Source: Roseiarcus sp963726105 (GTDB lineage Bacteria; Pseudomonadota; Alphaproteobacteria; Rhizobiales; Beijerinckiaceae). From it: 64,000 bases of DNA. A program made the translations under genes and the position numbers. Below are positions 9,876 to 18,349 of the stretch, one piece after another. Each line of letters begins with the position of its first letter. The first letter of the stretch is position 1. The stretch spans positions 615,893 to 679,892 of the forward strand of contig CAVSBJ010000012.1 in NCBI GenBank assembly GCA_963726105.1, given 5' to 3'. A model generated the notes under the pieces. The model saw only the letters and a list, made by a program, of their open reading frames with translations, had not been told where the DNA came from and made no database searches.

Positions 9876-10164
9876 TGGGGCGCCCTCGCAGTCCCCCGAA
9901 CGCGGGACGTGCACCCTCTGTTCCCTGCGAGAGACTTAGGCGGATGGAACGGCATGCCGCCGGGAGATAAAACCTTAGCTTTCGTAGAACGGAATAGTCA
10001 CGAACGCGTGTCTTCAAAACCTTGGCCGCATCGGATATCGATGCCCGCTCGACATTCACGCGCAAGTTTGCCGACGCCATGAGGGTCGATCCCCCGGCCG
10101 TCAGATGAGTTTGCACGAGCGTCGTGGGGTCACGCGCTAGGCCTCAAAATGGGAGTTGTTACGC

Positions 10165-11196
10165 ATGGACCCCAATCGTCTCGGCCATTCCGGCCTGCGC
10201 GTGCCGGCGCTGAGCTTCGGCACCGGCACGTTCGGCGGCGGCAATGATTTCTTCCGGGCCTGGGGATCGACGGACGCGGCCGGCGCATCTCGACTGATCG
10301 ACGTCTGTCTCGATCACGGCGTGAGCATGTTCGACACAGCGGACGTTTATTCTGCCGGGCTCGCCGAACAGATCCTGGGCGAGGCGATCAAGGGCAAGCG
10401 CAACCGCCTGCTCATTTCCACCAAGGCGACGTTCCCGATCGGCGACGGCCCGAACGACTACGGCTCCTCGCGCCAGCATCTTTTGGCGGCGACCGAGGGT
10501 TCGCTCAAGCGGCTTGGCGTCGAGACGATCGACCTCCTGCAATTGCACGGCCAGGACTACAACACCCCGGTCGAGGAGACGCTGTCCACGCTCGATCAGC
10601 TCGTGCGCGCGGGCAAGGTCCGCTACATCGGCTGCTCGAATTTCTCCGGCTGGCATCTCATGAAGTCGCTCGCGGCGTCGGACCGTTATGGCTATCCCCG
10701 CTATGTCGCGCACCAGGCCTATTATTCGCTGCTCAACCGCGACTATGAATGGGAGTTGATGCAGCTCGGTCGCGATCAGGGCGTCGGCACGGTCGTCTGG
10801 AGTCCCCTCGGCTGGGGCAAGCTCACCGGAAAAATCCGGCGCGGGCAGCCGGCCCAGCCTGGCACCCGTGCGCACACCATTCCGGAAACCGGGCCGCGCT
10901 ACGACGAGAAGCGCCTGTTCGCCATCATCGACGCGCTCGATGGAATCGCCAAGGAGACCGGCAAGACAATTCCGCAGATCGCGCTCAACTGGCTCTTGCG
11001 CCGTCCGACCATCGCCAACGTCATCATCGGCGCGCGTAACGAAGAGCAGTTGCTCGAAAACATTGGCGCCGTCGGCTGGAAACTGACGCCCGAGCAGGTG
11101 GCGAAGCTCGACGCGGTGAGCGACATCGAGCCGGCCTATCCAGTCTGGCACCAGCGCGGCTTTCCGATCCTCAACGAACGGGCGGCGCAGAGCTGA
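10165..11196 (+). CDS. Aldo/keto reductase
   Basis: NADPH-dependent (beta/alpha)8-barrel oxidoreductase of the AKR superfamily, 343 residues, cytosolic. The catalytic tetrad can be placed: Asp in FDTADVYSAGLAEQ, Tyr in the same segment, Lys in LLISTKATF, His in DLLQLHGQD. NADP-binding C-terminal part ANVIIGARNEEQLLENI is present. The RYIGCSNFSGWHL and SPLGWGKLTGKIRRG stretches place it in the YajO/IolS-like subgroup (AKR11-15 style). ATG 10165 is preferred because GGGAG stands 9 nt upstream; a TTG at 10156 lies in frame. Substrate is unknown. It stands alone between topIB and the convergent amino acid ABC operon. Confidence 0.9.
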   Translation: MDPNRLGHSGLRVPALSFGTGTFGGGNDFFRAWGSTDAAGASRLIDVCLDHGVSMFDTADVYSAGLAEQILGEAIKGKRNRLLISTKATFPIGDGPNDYGSSRQHLLAATEGSLKRLGVETIDLLQLHGQDYNTPVEETLSTLDQLVRAGKVRYIGCSNFSGWHLMKSLAASDRYGYPRYVAHQAYYSLLNRDYEWELMQLGRDQGVGTVVWSPLGWGKLTGKIRRGQPAQPGTRAHTIPETGPRYDEKRLFAIIDALDGIAKETGKTIPQIALNWLLRRPTIANVIIGARNEEQLLENIGAVGWKLTPEQVAKLDAVSDIEPAYPVWHQRGFPILNERAAQS

Positions 11197-11219
11197 GCGA
11201 GGCGCGCTAAGCCAGCGGG

Positions 11220-11243
11220 CGCGCCGCCATGCGCGGCGGCGCG
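11220..11243. terminator. GC-rich hairpin between convergent genes
   Basis: CGCGCCGCC (11220-11228), loop ATGCGC, GGCGGCGCG (11235-11243): a perfect 9-bp stem between the aldo/keto reductase stop and the convergent ABC ATPase stop. There is no clear T-run, so it is either a weak bidirectional terminator or a 3' stabilising hairpin. Confidence 0.45.
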
Positions 11244-11276
11244 CTCCCTCACGCCAATGCGCAGCAGCGCGCTCCC

Positions 11277-12059
11277 TCAAAAACTGTTGCGGTCGTGATA
11301 GGTCTGCAAAAACTGCCGCACGCGTGGCTCCGAGCTTTCGTGGAAAACGCGGCGAGGCGGGCCGTCATCAATGATGCGGCCCTCGTCGATGAACGCAATT
11401 CGGCCGGCGACATGGGCGGCGAAGCCCATTTCGTGGGTGACGATCAGCATCGTCATGCCGTCGGCGGCGAGGCTCTTCATCACCTCCAAAACTTCCCCGA
11501 CCAGTTCGGGATCGAGGGCCGAGGTTGGCTCATCGAACAGCATGAGGCGCGGCTGCATGGCCAGCGCCCGCGCGATGGCGACGCGCTGCTGTTGGCCGCC
11601 CGAGAGATGCGACGGATAAGCGCCGGCCTTGGCGGCGAGCCCGACCCGGGCCAGCATCGCCATTGCGCGATCTGCCGCTTCGCGAGCTTGAAGTTTGCGA
11701 ACGCGCCGAAGCGGCTCAGCAACATTGCTGAGCGCCGTCATATGCGGCCAAAGGTTGAAGTGCTGGAACACCATGCCGATCTCGCGCCGCATCTCGCGCA
11801 AGGCGCGCGGCGCCATCGGCCGGCGGCCTCCGTTGGGTCCGTCCTCGTAGCCGATCAGCCGCCCGTCGATGCGCAGATCGCCGGAATCGTAAGGCTCCAA
11901 AAAATTCACGCATCGAAGCAGCGTGCTCTTGCCCGACCCGCTGGGCCCAATCAGGCACACGACCTCGGAGCGCCCGACTGAAAGGTTGACCTCGCGCAAA
12001 ACCTGGTGCGCGCCAAAACTCTTGCTGACCTTGGCGAGCTCGATCATCGGCGCGCTCAT
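11277..12059 (-). CDS. Polar amino acid ABC transporter ATP-binding protein (GlnQ/HisP type)
   Basis: ATPase of a polar amino acid importer, 260 residues. Walker A GPSGSGKST (residues ~38-46), Q-loop region FQHFNLWPHMTAL, signature LSGGQQQRVAIARAL, Walker B LMLFDEPTSALDPE and the H-loop in IVTHEMGFA are all intact, and the spacing is that of the HisP/GlnQ class. It is the last of four genes transcribed leftwards: SBP (14439), permease (13377), permease (12724), ATPase (12059). The ATG overlaps the upstream permease stop (ATGA). The cargo is probably an amino acid or related small acid; the divergent catabolic genes at 14701-17464 may use it. Confidence 0.93.
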   Translation of the reverse strand: MSAPMIELAKVSKSFGAHQVLREVNLSVGRSEVVCLIGPSGSGKSTLLRCVNFLEPYDSGDLRIDGRLIGYEDGPNGGRRPMAPRALREMRREIGMVFQHFNLWPHMTALSNVAEPLRRVRKLQAREAADRAMAMLARVGLAAKAGAYPSHLSGGQQQRVAIARALAMQPRLMLFDEPTSALDPELVGEVLEVMKSLAADGMTMLIVTHEMGFAAHVAGRIAFIDEGRIIDDGPPRRVFHESSEPRVRQFLQTYHDRNSF

Positions 12060-12724
12060 GCTCTCGCCTCATGCGCCAGAAACGCCGTCATCCGCGTTTC
12101 CACCCGAGAGCCCAGGCGCGACACCGCTTCGACCAGAAGCCAGTAGAAGATCGCCATGGCGAAGATGGCGTCGAACGCCGTGAACGTCTCCGCCGCCATG
12201 GTCTGCACCTGATACATGAGCTCGGGCACGGTGATGATCGACAGCACCACCGTCTCCTTGGTGAGAATGATCAGCATGTTGACGATTGCGGGAACGGCGG
12301 CGATGAGGGCTCCCGGCAGCATGACGCGCAACATCGTGTCGAACGGCCTCATGCCGACGCTGGCCGCAGCCTCGATCTGGCCAACCGGCACGGCGGCGAA
12401 ACCGGCGCGAAAGATCTCGGCGAAATAGGCCGACGCGTAAAGGCCGAGGCCCAAGATGCCGGCGGTGGTGGCGCTGAGTTTGAGCCCGATCGATGGGCCG
12501 CCGGCATAGATGAGAAAGAGCTGAACCAGAAACGGTGTGCCGCGGAAGAGCTCGATGAACGCCCTGACTAGCCAATTGAGCGCCGCGATTTGGAGCCGGC
12601 GGAGAAGCGCGATCGCGAACCCGAGGAGGAGGCCGAGCGTGCTGCCGGCGGCCCAGCACAAGATGGTGACGGCAAACCCGCTCAGAAGCGAGGGCGCATA
12701 ATGCCAGACGAGGTCCAGGCTCAT
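12056..12724 (-). CDS. Amino acid ABC transporter permease (HisM/GlnP type)
   Basis: Inner-membrane permease, 222 residues, with about five transmembrane segments. The first spans residues ~12-35 (LLSGFAVTILCWAAGSTLGL). The HisMQ-family conserved loop FRGTPFLVQLFLIY is near residue 60, and the EAA cytoplasmic loop that docks to the ATPase reads EAAASVGMRPFDTMLRVMLPGAL. The frame is open further upstream to 12781, but those residues (arginine- and glycine-rich) are unlike the family, so I start at ATG 12724, overlapping the upstream permease stop by 4 bp. It pairs with the 13377 permease to form the membrane channel. Confidence 0.92.
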   Translation of the reverse strand: MSLDLVWHYAPSLLSGFAVTILCWAAGSTLGLLLGFAIALLRRLQIAALNWLVRAFIELFRGTPFLVQLFLIYAGGPSIGLKLSATTAGILGLGLYASAYFAEIFRAGFAAVPVGQIEAAASVGMRPFDTMLRVMLPGALIAAVPAIVNMLIILTKETVVLSIITVPELMYQVQTMAAETFTAFDAIFAMAIFYWLLVEAVSRLGSRVETRMTAFLAHEARA

Positions 12725-13377
12725 CGGGCGCCTGCCCCCGCCAGTCGCCGCTCCGCCACGGCGCCGAGGCCTGCGAGGCAAAGGTTGATTGCGAGATAGA
12801 ACAGGCCGCCGCCGACATAGGCTTCGAGCGGCCGATAGGTTTGGGTCGCGATGTTCATGCTGACGCGCGTCAGTTCGGCGATGCCGACTACCGAAACGAG
12901 CGACGAGGCTTTGATCAGGAGGATGAACTCGTTGATGAGCGGCGGGCTCGAAATCTTGAGCGCCTGCGGCAGAAGAACGCGCCGCCAGATATCGAGGCTG
13001 GAGAAGCCGAGCGCCGTAGACGCCTCCGCCTGCCCGCGCGGCACGGCGTTGAGCGCGCCGCGCAGAATTTCCGCCTGATACGCCGCCGACGAGAGCGCCA
13101 GAGCGCCGATTGCAGCCACGATCGCCGGCACGTCGAGCCCGTATTCGGCAAGAAAATAGTAAACGAACAGAAGTTGCACGAGCAGCGGAACGCCGCGAAA
13201 GACGCTCACATACGCGCCGCCGAGACGCTTGAGCCAGGGGCGCGGCGAAACGCGCGCGACGCAGACGAGCGCGCCGATCACGAACCCGAACACGATGCCG
13301 GCGAAGGACACAGTGACCGTCGTCGCCGCCGCCTGGGTGAGATAGCCTAACGAATGGAGGATGACCTCAGGTTTCAT
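12721..13377 (-). CDS. Amino acid ABC transporter permease (HisQ/GlnP type)
   Basis: Second membrane subunit, 218 residues. It begins MKPEVILHSLGYLTQAAATT with the first transmembrane helix at ~12-40. FRGVPLLVQLLFVYYFLAEY matches the HisMQ signature, and the EAA loop reads EASTALGFSSLDIWRRVLLPQAL. Together with the 12056-12724 permease it makes the heterodimeric pore. It follows the SBP gene after a 204-bp gap that carries a strong hairpin repeat, and it overlaps the next permease start by 4 bp. Confidence 0.92.
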   Translation of the reverse strand: MKPEVILHSLGYLTQAAATTVTVSFAGIVFGFVIGALVCVARVSPRPWLKRLGGAYVSVFRGVPLLVQLLFVYYFLAEYGLDVPAIVAAIGALALSSAAYQAEILRGALNAVPRGQAEASTALGFSSLDIWRRVLLPQALKISSPPLINEFILLIKASSLVSVVGIAELTRVSMNIATQTYRPLEAYVGGGLFYLAINLCLAGLGAVAERRLAGAGAR

Positions 13378-13413
13378 CAGCCGGCGCTAAAGCGTGCCGC
13401 GCAATAACCGAAC

Positions 13414-13516
13414 CCGTCATCGCGAGGAGCGAAGCAACGTGGCGATCCAGGGGGCGAAGGGATGCGGCGGTGACTCTGGATCGCCACGTCGCCCTCCGGG
13501 CTCCTCGCGATGACGG
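13414..13516. repeat. Large inverted-repeat (REP-like) element between SBP and permease genes
   Basis: Left arm 13414-13450 starts CCGTCATCGCGAGGAGCGAA and ends GTGGCGATCCAG; right arm 13476-13516 is its inverse complement with a 4-bp difference in length (CTGGATCGCCACGTCGC ... CTCCTCGCGATGACGG). The RNA would fold into a ~37-bp hairpin. It lies between the substrate-binding protein and the first permease in one operon, as the malE-malF REP does, where such hairpins protect the upstream SBP message and lower permease expression. Confidence 0.75.
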
Positions 13517-13581
13517 CGCCGTTCGGCCAAAGCGAATGATGCTCTACGAGACCGACTACAGCTCCCCCGTCTTCAAGTTGT

Positions 13582-14439
13582 TCAGATACTCGGCTCGGGC
13601 ACCGTCTTCGGCAAGTCCATCGTCTGTCCGAGCCAGGTCTTCTGAATCTTCGCCATCGTCCCGTCGGTCTCGACCGCAAGGATTGCGGCGTTGATGGCGT
13701 CGATCAGCGTTGTGTCGTCCAGCCGGCCAACCCAGGAGAAATAGGTCGGCTGGCCAAAAGGTGGCGTCACCATCGCGAACGTGTCCGACCGCTGCTGGAC
13801 GACGTAAGCGAGGTTCGGCAGCGAATTGACCGAGGCGTCGATGCGCCCCGCCGCGAGGTCGGCATAGGACTGATTGTTGTCCACGTATTCCTTCACTTCA
13901 ACCGGCTTCGGCAGTTTCGTCGCAAACGCCTTGAGCTGCGCGAGCTGCGAGGTGCCCTTCTGACCGCCAACCGTTCTGCCCGCGATGTCGTCCGGGCTCA
14001 TGATGCTTTTGTCGCCGGCGCGCTTCATCAGCGCCGCGGTTGCGTCCGCGATCGGAACCGTGAAGGCGTAATGCTTCATGCGCTCCTTGGTGATGGTGAC
14101 CGGCGCGATGCAGAGATCGAACTTCTTCGCTTCAAGCCCAGGCAGAATGCTGGTCCAGGGCAGATCGAGATAGGAAACCTTGAGCCCCATCTCCTTGCCG
14201 ACCGCGTCGATGAGATCTCGGTTCAATCCCTTGTAGGTTCCATTGTCGGAGATATCGAACGGCGGGAACTGCATCTCGGTCGCCGTCGAGAGCACGCCGC
14301 GCTTCTTGATCTCCGCCAGAGTATCGTCGGCGAAGGCCCCGCGCGGGGCGGCGAACATCGCGCCCGAAGCGGCAACCCCGGCCAATCCCACCTTAAGTGC
14401 GGCGCGTCGAGTCAAAGCGAGCTTGTCGAATTGCGTCAT
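13582..14439 (-). CDS. Amino acid ABC transporter substrate-binding protein
   Basis: Periplasmic solute-binding protein of the polar amino acid family (SBP_bac_3), 285 residues. The N-terminus LTRRAALKVGLAGVAASGAM is a twin-arginine-like or Sec signal peptide, ending at about AFA-DDTLAEIKKRGVL (residue ~38). Domain hallmarks are STATEMQFPPFDISDNGTYKGLNRDLIDAVGKEMG, DLPWTSILPGLEAKKFDL, ITKERMKHYAFTVPI and YADLAAGRIDASV. It is the first gene of the importer operon and is divergent from the RraA/amidohydrolase/FMN-oxidase genes across a 261-bp gap, so a shared regulatory region is likely. Confidence 0.92.
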   Translation of the reverse strand: MTQFDKLALTRRAALKVGLAGVAASGAMFAAPRGAFADDTLAEIKKRGVLSTATEMQFPPFDISDNGTYKGLNRDLIDAVGKEMGLKVSYLDLPWTSILPGLEAKKFDLCIAPVTITKERMKHYAFTVPIADATAALMKRAGDKSIMSPDDIAGRTVGGQKGTSQLAQLKAFATKLPKPVEVKEYVDNNQSYADLAAGRIDASVNSLPNLAYVVQQRSDTFAMVTPPFGQPTYFSWVGRLDDTTLIDAINAAILAVETDGTMAKIQKTWLGQTMDLPKTVPEPSI

Positions 14440-14700
14440 TGCCGGTCTCCGTTCGCAATGAATCCGACGCGAAGGCGGTGGACTCAGTTTAACAAATTCC
14501 GAGGCCTCATAGCCCGGGAAATCCTTCTTTTTTCCTGAACGCCAATGTTGACGACCCTCGCGCGGGTGTCAAATAGGAAAGCGCATTACCAGTCTGAACT
14601 TTGCCGCGTGGTTGCCCAAGCGAGTTGGACGTGCATTTCTAGCGGGCGGCGCAAAGGATGCGATTCCGCCGCCACCCACAATCGAGACACAAGGTCGCCC

Positions 14701-15372
14701 ATGATCGAGGAACCGCCGCCGATTGTTTTCGCCCCATCCGTCGAACGCCCCTCGGCCGATGTCGTCGAGCGCTTCCGCGCGCCGACCAGCTTCATCGTCG
14801 ACGCGATGAACGGGACAGGCGCTCTCGACTGGCGGATCAAGCGGCTCGTGGGCAAGTCGTTCGTCGGCGTTGCGCTCACCTGCGATTGCGGCCCGCTGGA
14901 CAATCTCGCGTTCATGGCGGCGCTCGCTGAATCGAAGCCCGGCGACGTGCTCGTGGTCGCGACCAATGGCTATACCGGAGCCGCCGTGACCGGTGATCTC
15001 CTGATGTATGTCGCGCGAAACCGGGGCGTCGCGGGCTTCGTCACCGACGGCCTTGTGCGCGACCTCGACGATCTCGAAACCGTCGGTCTGCCGACTTTCG
15101 CGATGGGTGTCACGCCGAACTCGCCGCAACGGCGCGGACCGGGATCGGTGGGCCTGCCGATCGTCTGTGGCGGTGTGGCGGTCGCCTCGGGCGATGTGGT
15201 GGTCGGCGATCGCGACGGCGTCGTCGTCATCCCGCGTGTGCGTCTGGACGAGACGCTCAATAATCTCGACCGCGTCAAAGCGGCGGAGGCGGCGACGCTG
15301 GAGCGCGTGCGCGGCGGACTGAAAGAATTGCCGGTCGAGGTTCCCGCGCTCATGCGGATGGGCAGAGGATAA
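14701..15372 (+). CDS. RraA-family aldolase-like protein (4-hydroxy-4-methyl-2-oxoglutarate aldolase type)
   Basis: A 223-residue protein of the RraA/HMG-aldolase fold. Members cleave 4-carboxy-4-hydroxy-2-oxo acids into pyruvate and a second keto acid, or inhibit RNase E. The aldolase motif is present: GDVLVVATNGYTGAAVTGDL, then GVAGFVTDGLVRDLDDLETV (the Arg-Asp pair that binds substrate and metal) and PIVCGGVAVASGDVVVGDRD with GVVVIP. The frame opens at 14545, but the first 52 residues are not family-like, so ATG 14701 is chosen. It leads a three-gene set with an amidohydrolase and an FMN dehydrogenase; with these neighbours a catabolic aldolase is more likely than an RNase E regulator. Confidence 0.82.
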   Translation: MIEEPPPIVFAPSVERPSADVVERFRAPTSFIVDAMNGTGALDWRIKRLVGKSFVGVALTCDCGPLDNLAFMAALAESKPGDVLVVATNGYTGAAVTGDLLMYVARNRGVAGFVTDGLVRDLDDLETVGLPTFAMGVTPNSPQRRGPGSVGLPIVCGGVAVASGDVVVGDRDGVVVIPRVRLDETLNNLDRVKAAEAATLERVRGGLKELPVEVPALMRMGRG

Positions 15373-15413
15373 AGGCGCAGCTTGGCGATGTGCGGCGGGA
15401 GGAGACGTTTCGC

Positions 15414-16271
15414 GTGATCGATTTTCCCATCATCGATTCCCACATCCATCTCGTCGACCAGCAGCGGTTTGGCTACTCCTGGGCGAAGGACGCGCCGGCG
15501 CTCAAGCGCGACTGGAGCGTGGACGACCTCGCCAATCGAGCGAAGCCCTATGAGCTCGGGGGGCTCGTCTTCGTCGAAGTCGATGTCGACATGTCGCAAT
15601 ATCTCGACGAAGCCGAATGGGTTGACGGGCTCGCTGCCCATGACCGACGCGTGCTCGGCGCCGTTGTCTGCCTGCCGCTCGAGCGCGGAGCCACGATCGA
15701 GCCGGAAATCGCGCGCGTCGCAAAACTCAAGACAATGCGCGGAGTGCGTCGCCTGATTCAGAATCAGCCGGATCCGGAGTTCATGCTGAAGCGTCCATTT
15801 CTCGAGGCGCTGCGGCTGCTGCCGAAATACAATCTGTCGTTCGACGCCTGCATTTTCCATTCCCAGGCGGCGAACACGCTCAAGATGATGCGCCAATGTC
15901 CGGAAGTTTCCTTCATCCTCGACCACATCGGCAAGCCTGGCATAAAAGCCGGCCTGCTGGACCCATGGCGGACGCAGATTCGAGAGATCGCCGCCTTGCC
16001 CAACGTCGTATGCAAGCTGTCCGGCGTCACCACAGAAGCCGACCACAAGGCTTGGACCCGCGACCACCTAAAACCCTACATCGATCACGTGATCGAATGC
16101 TTCGGTCCGGACCGTATTCTCTACGGCGGCGACTGGCCGGTGTCCGAACTTGCCGGCAGCTATCTGCAATGGCTTTCGACCCTCGACTGGGCGACGGCCG
16201 GCATTTCGCAAACCGACAAGCGCAAGCTCTTCCGCGACAATGCGATCAAGGCGTACCGGCTATGCGCCTGA
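15414..16271 (+). CDS. Amidohydrolase-2 family protein (lactonase-like TIM barrel)
   Basis: A 285-residue metal-dependent hydrolase of the amidohydrolase-2 family, which includes L-fuconolactonase, 2-pyrone-4,6-dicarbaxylate lactonase and related enzymes. The N-terminus IDFPIIDSHIHLVDQQRFGYSW holds the HxH motif, followed by RGVRRLIQNQPDPEFM, the barrel histidine in FILDHIGKPG, and the C-terminal Asp in ILYGGDWPVSE. I choose GTG 15414 because GGGAGGAG lies about 9 nt upstream; GTG 15390 in the same frame lacks a site. It overlaps the next gene by about 10 bp. A lactone-opening step beside an aldolase and a hydroxy-acid dehydrogenase suggests a sugar-acid or aromatic-acid type degradation route. 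Confidence 0.85.
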   Translation: MIDFPIIDSHIHLVDQQRFGYSWAKDAPALKRDWSVDDLANRAKPYELGGLVFVEVDVDMSQYLDEAEWVDGLAAHDRRVLGAVVCLPLERGATIEPEIARVAKLKTMRGVRRLIQNQPDPEFMLKRPFLEALRLLPKYNLSFDACIFHSQAANTLKMMRQCPEVSFILDHIGKPGIKAGLLDPWRTQIREIAALPNVVCKLSGVTTEADHKAWTRDHLKPYIDHVIECFGPDRILYGGDWPVSELAGSYLQWLSTLDWATAGISQTDKRKLFRDNAIKAYRLCA

Positions 16272-17464
16272 TGGGTGATAACCCCCTCGAACGCAAAGGC
16301 TACAGCATCGCCGCCTTGCGCGCGCTGGCGCACAAGGAACTGCCGCGCACGCTGTTCGACATGGTCGACGGCGCCGCCGGCGACGAGATTACCTTGCGCA
16401 ACAACGAAGCGGCGCTCGCGGCGATCGAGCTCGTCCCGACCCTGCTCACCGGCGCTGCCTTGCGCGATCAGTCGGTCGAGCTATTCGGCGTCAGAATGCC
16501 GTCGCCGGTCATCATCGGCCCAACCGGGCTTGCGGGCCTCTTGTGGCCGCATGCCGAGCTCGCCACGGCACGCGCGGCTGCGCGGTTCGGAACGATCTAC
16601 TGCACGAGCCACGCCTCGACCGCCACGATCGAAGAGATCGGCGCCGCGACGCCGGGGCCGAAATGGATGCAGGTCTTTCTCTACAAGGATCGCGCCCTAA
16701 CCGCGGAATTCGCCACTCGCGCCGCAGCGGCCGGGTACAAGGGTCTCATCCTCACTGTTGACAATCAGGTGATGGCGGGGCGGGACCGCGACGCGCGCAA
16801 CGGCATGAGCTTTCCGTTGCGCTGGGGCCCCCGCAGCATAGGCGACTTTCTGAGCCATCCGGCCTGGCTCCTGCGTATGCGCGAGACGCCCTCGCCGACC
16901 TTCGTCAACTACGGCGCGCGGACCTCGATCAGCGCCTTCGGCGCGCTGATGAACGAGCAGCTCGACCCGGACGTCACCTGGAGCGACGTCGAACGGCTGC
17001 GCGGGCAATGGCGCGGGCCGCTCCTCCTCAAGGGTCTGTTGCACCCGGGCGAAGCGCGCGAGGCGATCAATCGCGGCGCCGATGGCGTCATCGTCTCCAA
17101 TCATGGCGGGCGCCAGCTCGACGGCGCGGTCGCGTCGATCCGCGCGCTACCGGGCGTAGTCGAAGCGGTCGGCGGCAGAGCGCCGGTGCTCATCGACGGC
17201 GGCTTTCGCCGCGGAATCGACGTCGTCAAGGCACTTGCGCTCGGCGCCCGCGCGGTCATGATCGGCCGCCCGCATCTTTGGGGCGTCGCCTGCGCGGGCG
17301 AGGACGGGGTCCACTGGACGCTCGAGCTTTTCCGGCGCGAGATCGACCGCGCGCTCGCGCTCGGCGGCTGGGACGGGATCGCCAAGCTTGATCGAGGAAT
17401 CTTTTTCCAGGCCAAGCCGGGCGACGAACCTTCGTCCCATAGCCCCACGGTCTCGAGCTGCTAA
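16262..17464 (+). CDS. FMN-dependent alpha-hydroxy acid dehydrogenase/oxidase
   Basis: A 400-residue FMN enzyme of the lactate/glycolate oxidase family that oxidises a 2-hydroxy acid to the 2-keto acid. The N-terminal LPRTLFDMVDGAAGDEITLRNN corresponds to the YxxGGA.DE.T.R.N family start, then PVIIGPTGLAGLLWPHAE, QVFLYKDRALT, and the catalytic SNHGGRQLDGA (His-Gly-Gly-Arg, residues ~280-285) with the FMN phosphate-binding IDGGFRRGIDVVKALALGARAVMIGRP. ATG 16262 and ATG 16271 are both possible; the latter shares a base with the upstream stop. It is the third gene of the unit begun at 14701. The substrate is unknown. The product keto acid could feed the RraA-type aldolase. Confidence 0.88.
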   Translation: MRLMGDNPLERKGYSIAALRALAHKELPRTLFDMVDGAAGDEITLRNNEAALAAIELVPTLLTGAALRDQSVELFGVRMPSPVIIGPTGLAGLLWPHAELATARAAARFGTIYCTSHASTATIEEIGAATPGPKWMQVFLYKDRALTAEFATRAAAAGYKGLILTVDNQVMAGRDRDARNGMSFPLRWGPRSIGDFLSHPAWLLRMRETPSPTFVNYGARTSISAFGALMNEQLDPDVTWSDVERLRGQWRGPLLLKGLLHPGEAREAINRGADGVIVSNHGGRQLDGAVASIRALPGVVEAVGGRAPVLIDGGFRRGIDVVKALALGARAVMIGRPHLWGVACAGEDGVHWTLELFRREIDRALALGGWDGIAKLDRGIFFQAKPGDEPSSHSPTVSSC

Positions 17465-17925
17465 ACCCGAGCGCAAGTTTGCCCGCGTTGTCCATGGCCC
17501 GATACAACCGAACAAGGTGTAATTTGCGGAACAGATACACAATTATTTGTGTACAAATTACCATTTGGTAATTTTCTTCGGAACAAAAATGGATCTCCGC
17601 GAGGCGGCTTTGCGGCGCTTGCTCTTCCGGGCGAATCGATCGAGGGGCTGACGCCTTCCGAGATCCGGCGTCGAGTCTCCGAAGTCTGCCACGTCACAGG
17701 AGAGGTCGCCGGGAGCAAAGTCGCCAGAAGCCATGGGCGATTCAGATACGGCGTTCCTCATTTGCGTCGGCGTGGCACGAATCATCGCAGGCCTTTCAAA
17801 TCCGTAGATACCGGTCGACGCGCTCAACTGACCGGCGCGCAGCCAATCGGGGAACTGGCGAGGCGGCTCAGGCGAAGTTCGGAGGCTGAAGTCGCGGAGG
17901 TCGTCTGGCGCCTGCCATCAAACAT
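17465..17925. other. Non-coding or degraded stretch after the FMN enzyme
   Basis: The first ~120 bp are AT-richer (around AATTATTTGTGTACAAATTA at 17540-17560, itself a near-palindrome). Open frames here show no family motif in any reading direction. I see nothing functional that I can support; it may be the flank of the degraded region that follows. Confidence 0.4.
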
Positions 17926-18050
17926 CCGGATTTCTTGACCGCGATCGACCGTATCTACGAAACGACCGCCTATCCGGAGCTTTGGCCCGACGCGTCGGGA
18001 CGGTTCGCGACCTCGCTCGGCTGCTCAGAACGCTCGCCACAGGCGGTGGC
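17926..18050 (+). pseudogene. Fragment resembling the N-terminus of a LuxR-type regulator
   Basis: The frame reads HPDFLTAIDRIYETTAYPEL then WPDASGRFATSLGCSERS. IDxIYExxxxPELWPxxxxxxAxxLG is the usual N-terminal pattern of alphaproteobacterial LuxR-family helix-turn-helix proteins. No autoinducer-like sensor remainder or C-terminal HTH follows; the next recognisable sequence is a transposase remnant. A broken leftover is the simplest reading, but the evidence is one short motif. Confidence 0.35.
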
Positions 18051-18349
18051 GCAAGGCTTAGACGGGGTACGGCCGAAGAAATCTAACGCCAAAGGGAACC
18101 CACGACGTCGAAAAGGGATTGTTTTAGTCGAAAATGGAGAAAGCGATGTCGACCGGCGACACAAAGCGGGTCGATGCAGCGATTGCTCAACACGCCAAGA
18201 CGGACAAGCGAGCGGGATAGTGCCGTTAAACCAGCCGGCGAATTCTCGCTCAGGCACCTGCGGCGGAAGAATTCGGCCGGAAAGGCGGTGCCGCCGCGCG
18301 GGCCAAACCCTGACGACCGTAGCCCGCATAGCCAAGCGCGGCGAAGGCG

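Noticed and set aside
8961..10082. 373-codon + strand frame opposite topoisomerase IB
   Set aside because: Antisense to a gene with an intact catalytic core; no recognisable domain.
14701..15372. RraA as regulator of RNase E
   Set aside because: It carries the aldolase-type RD motif and lies with catabolic enzymes, so an aldolase role is preferred.
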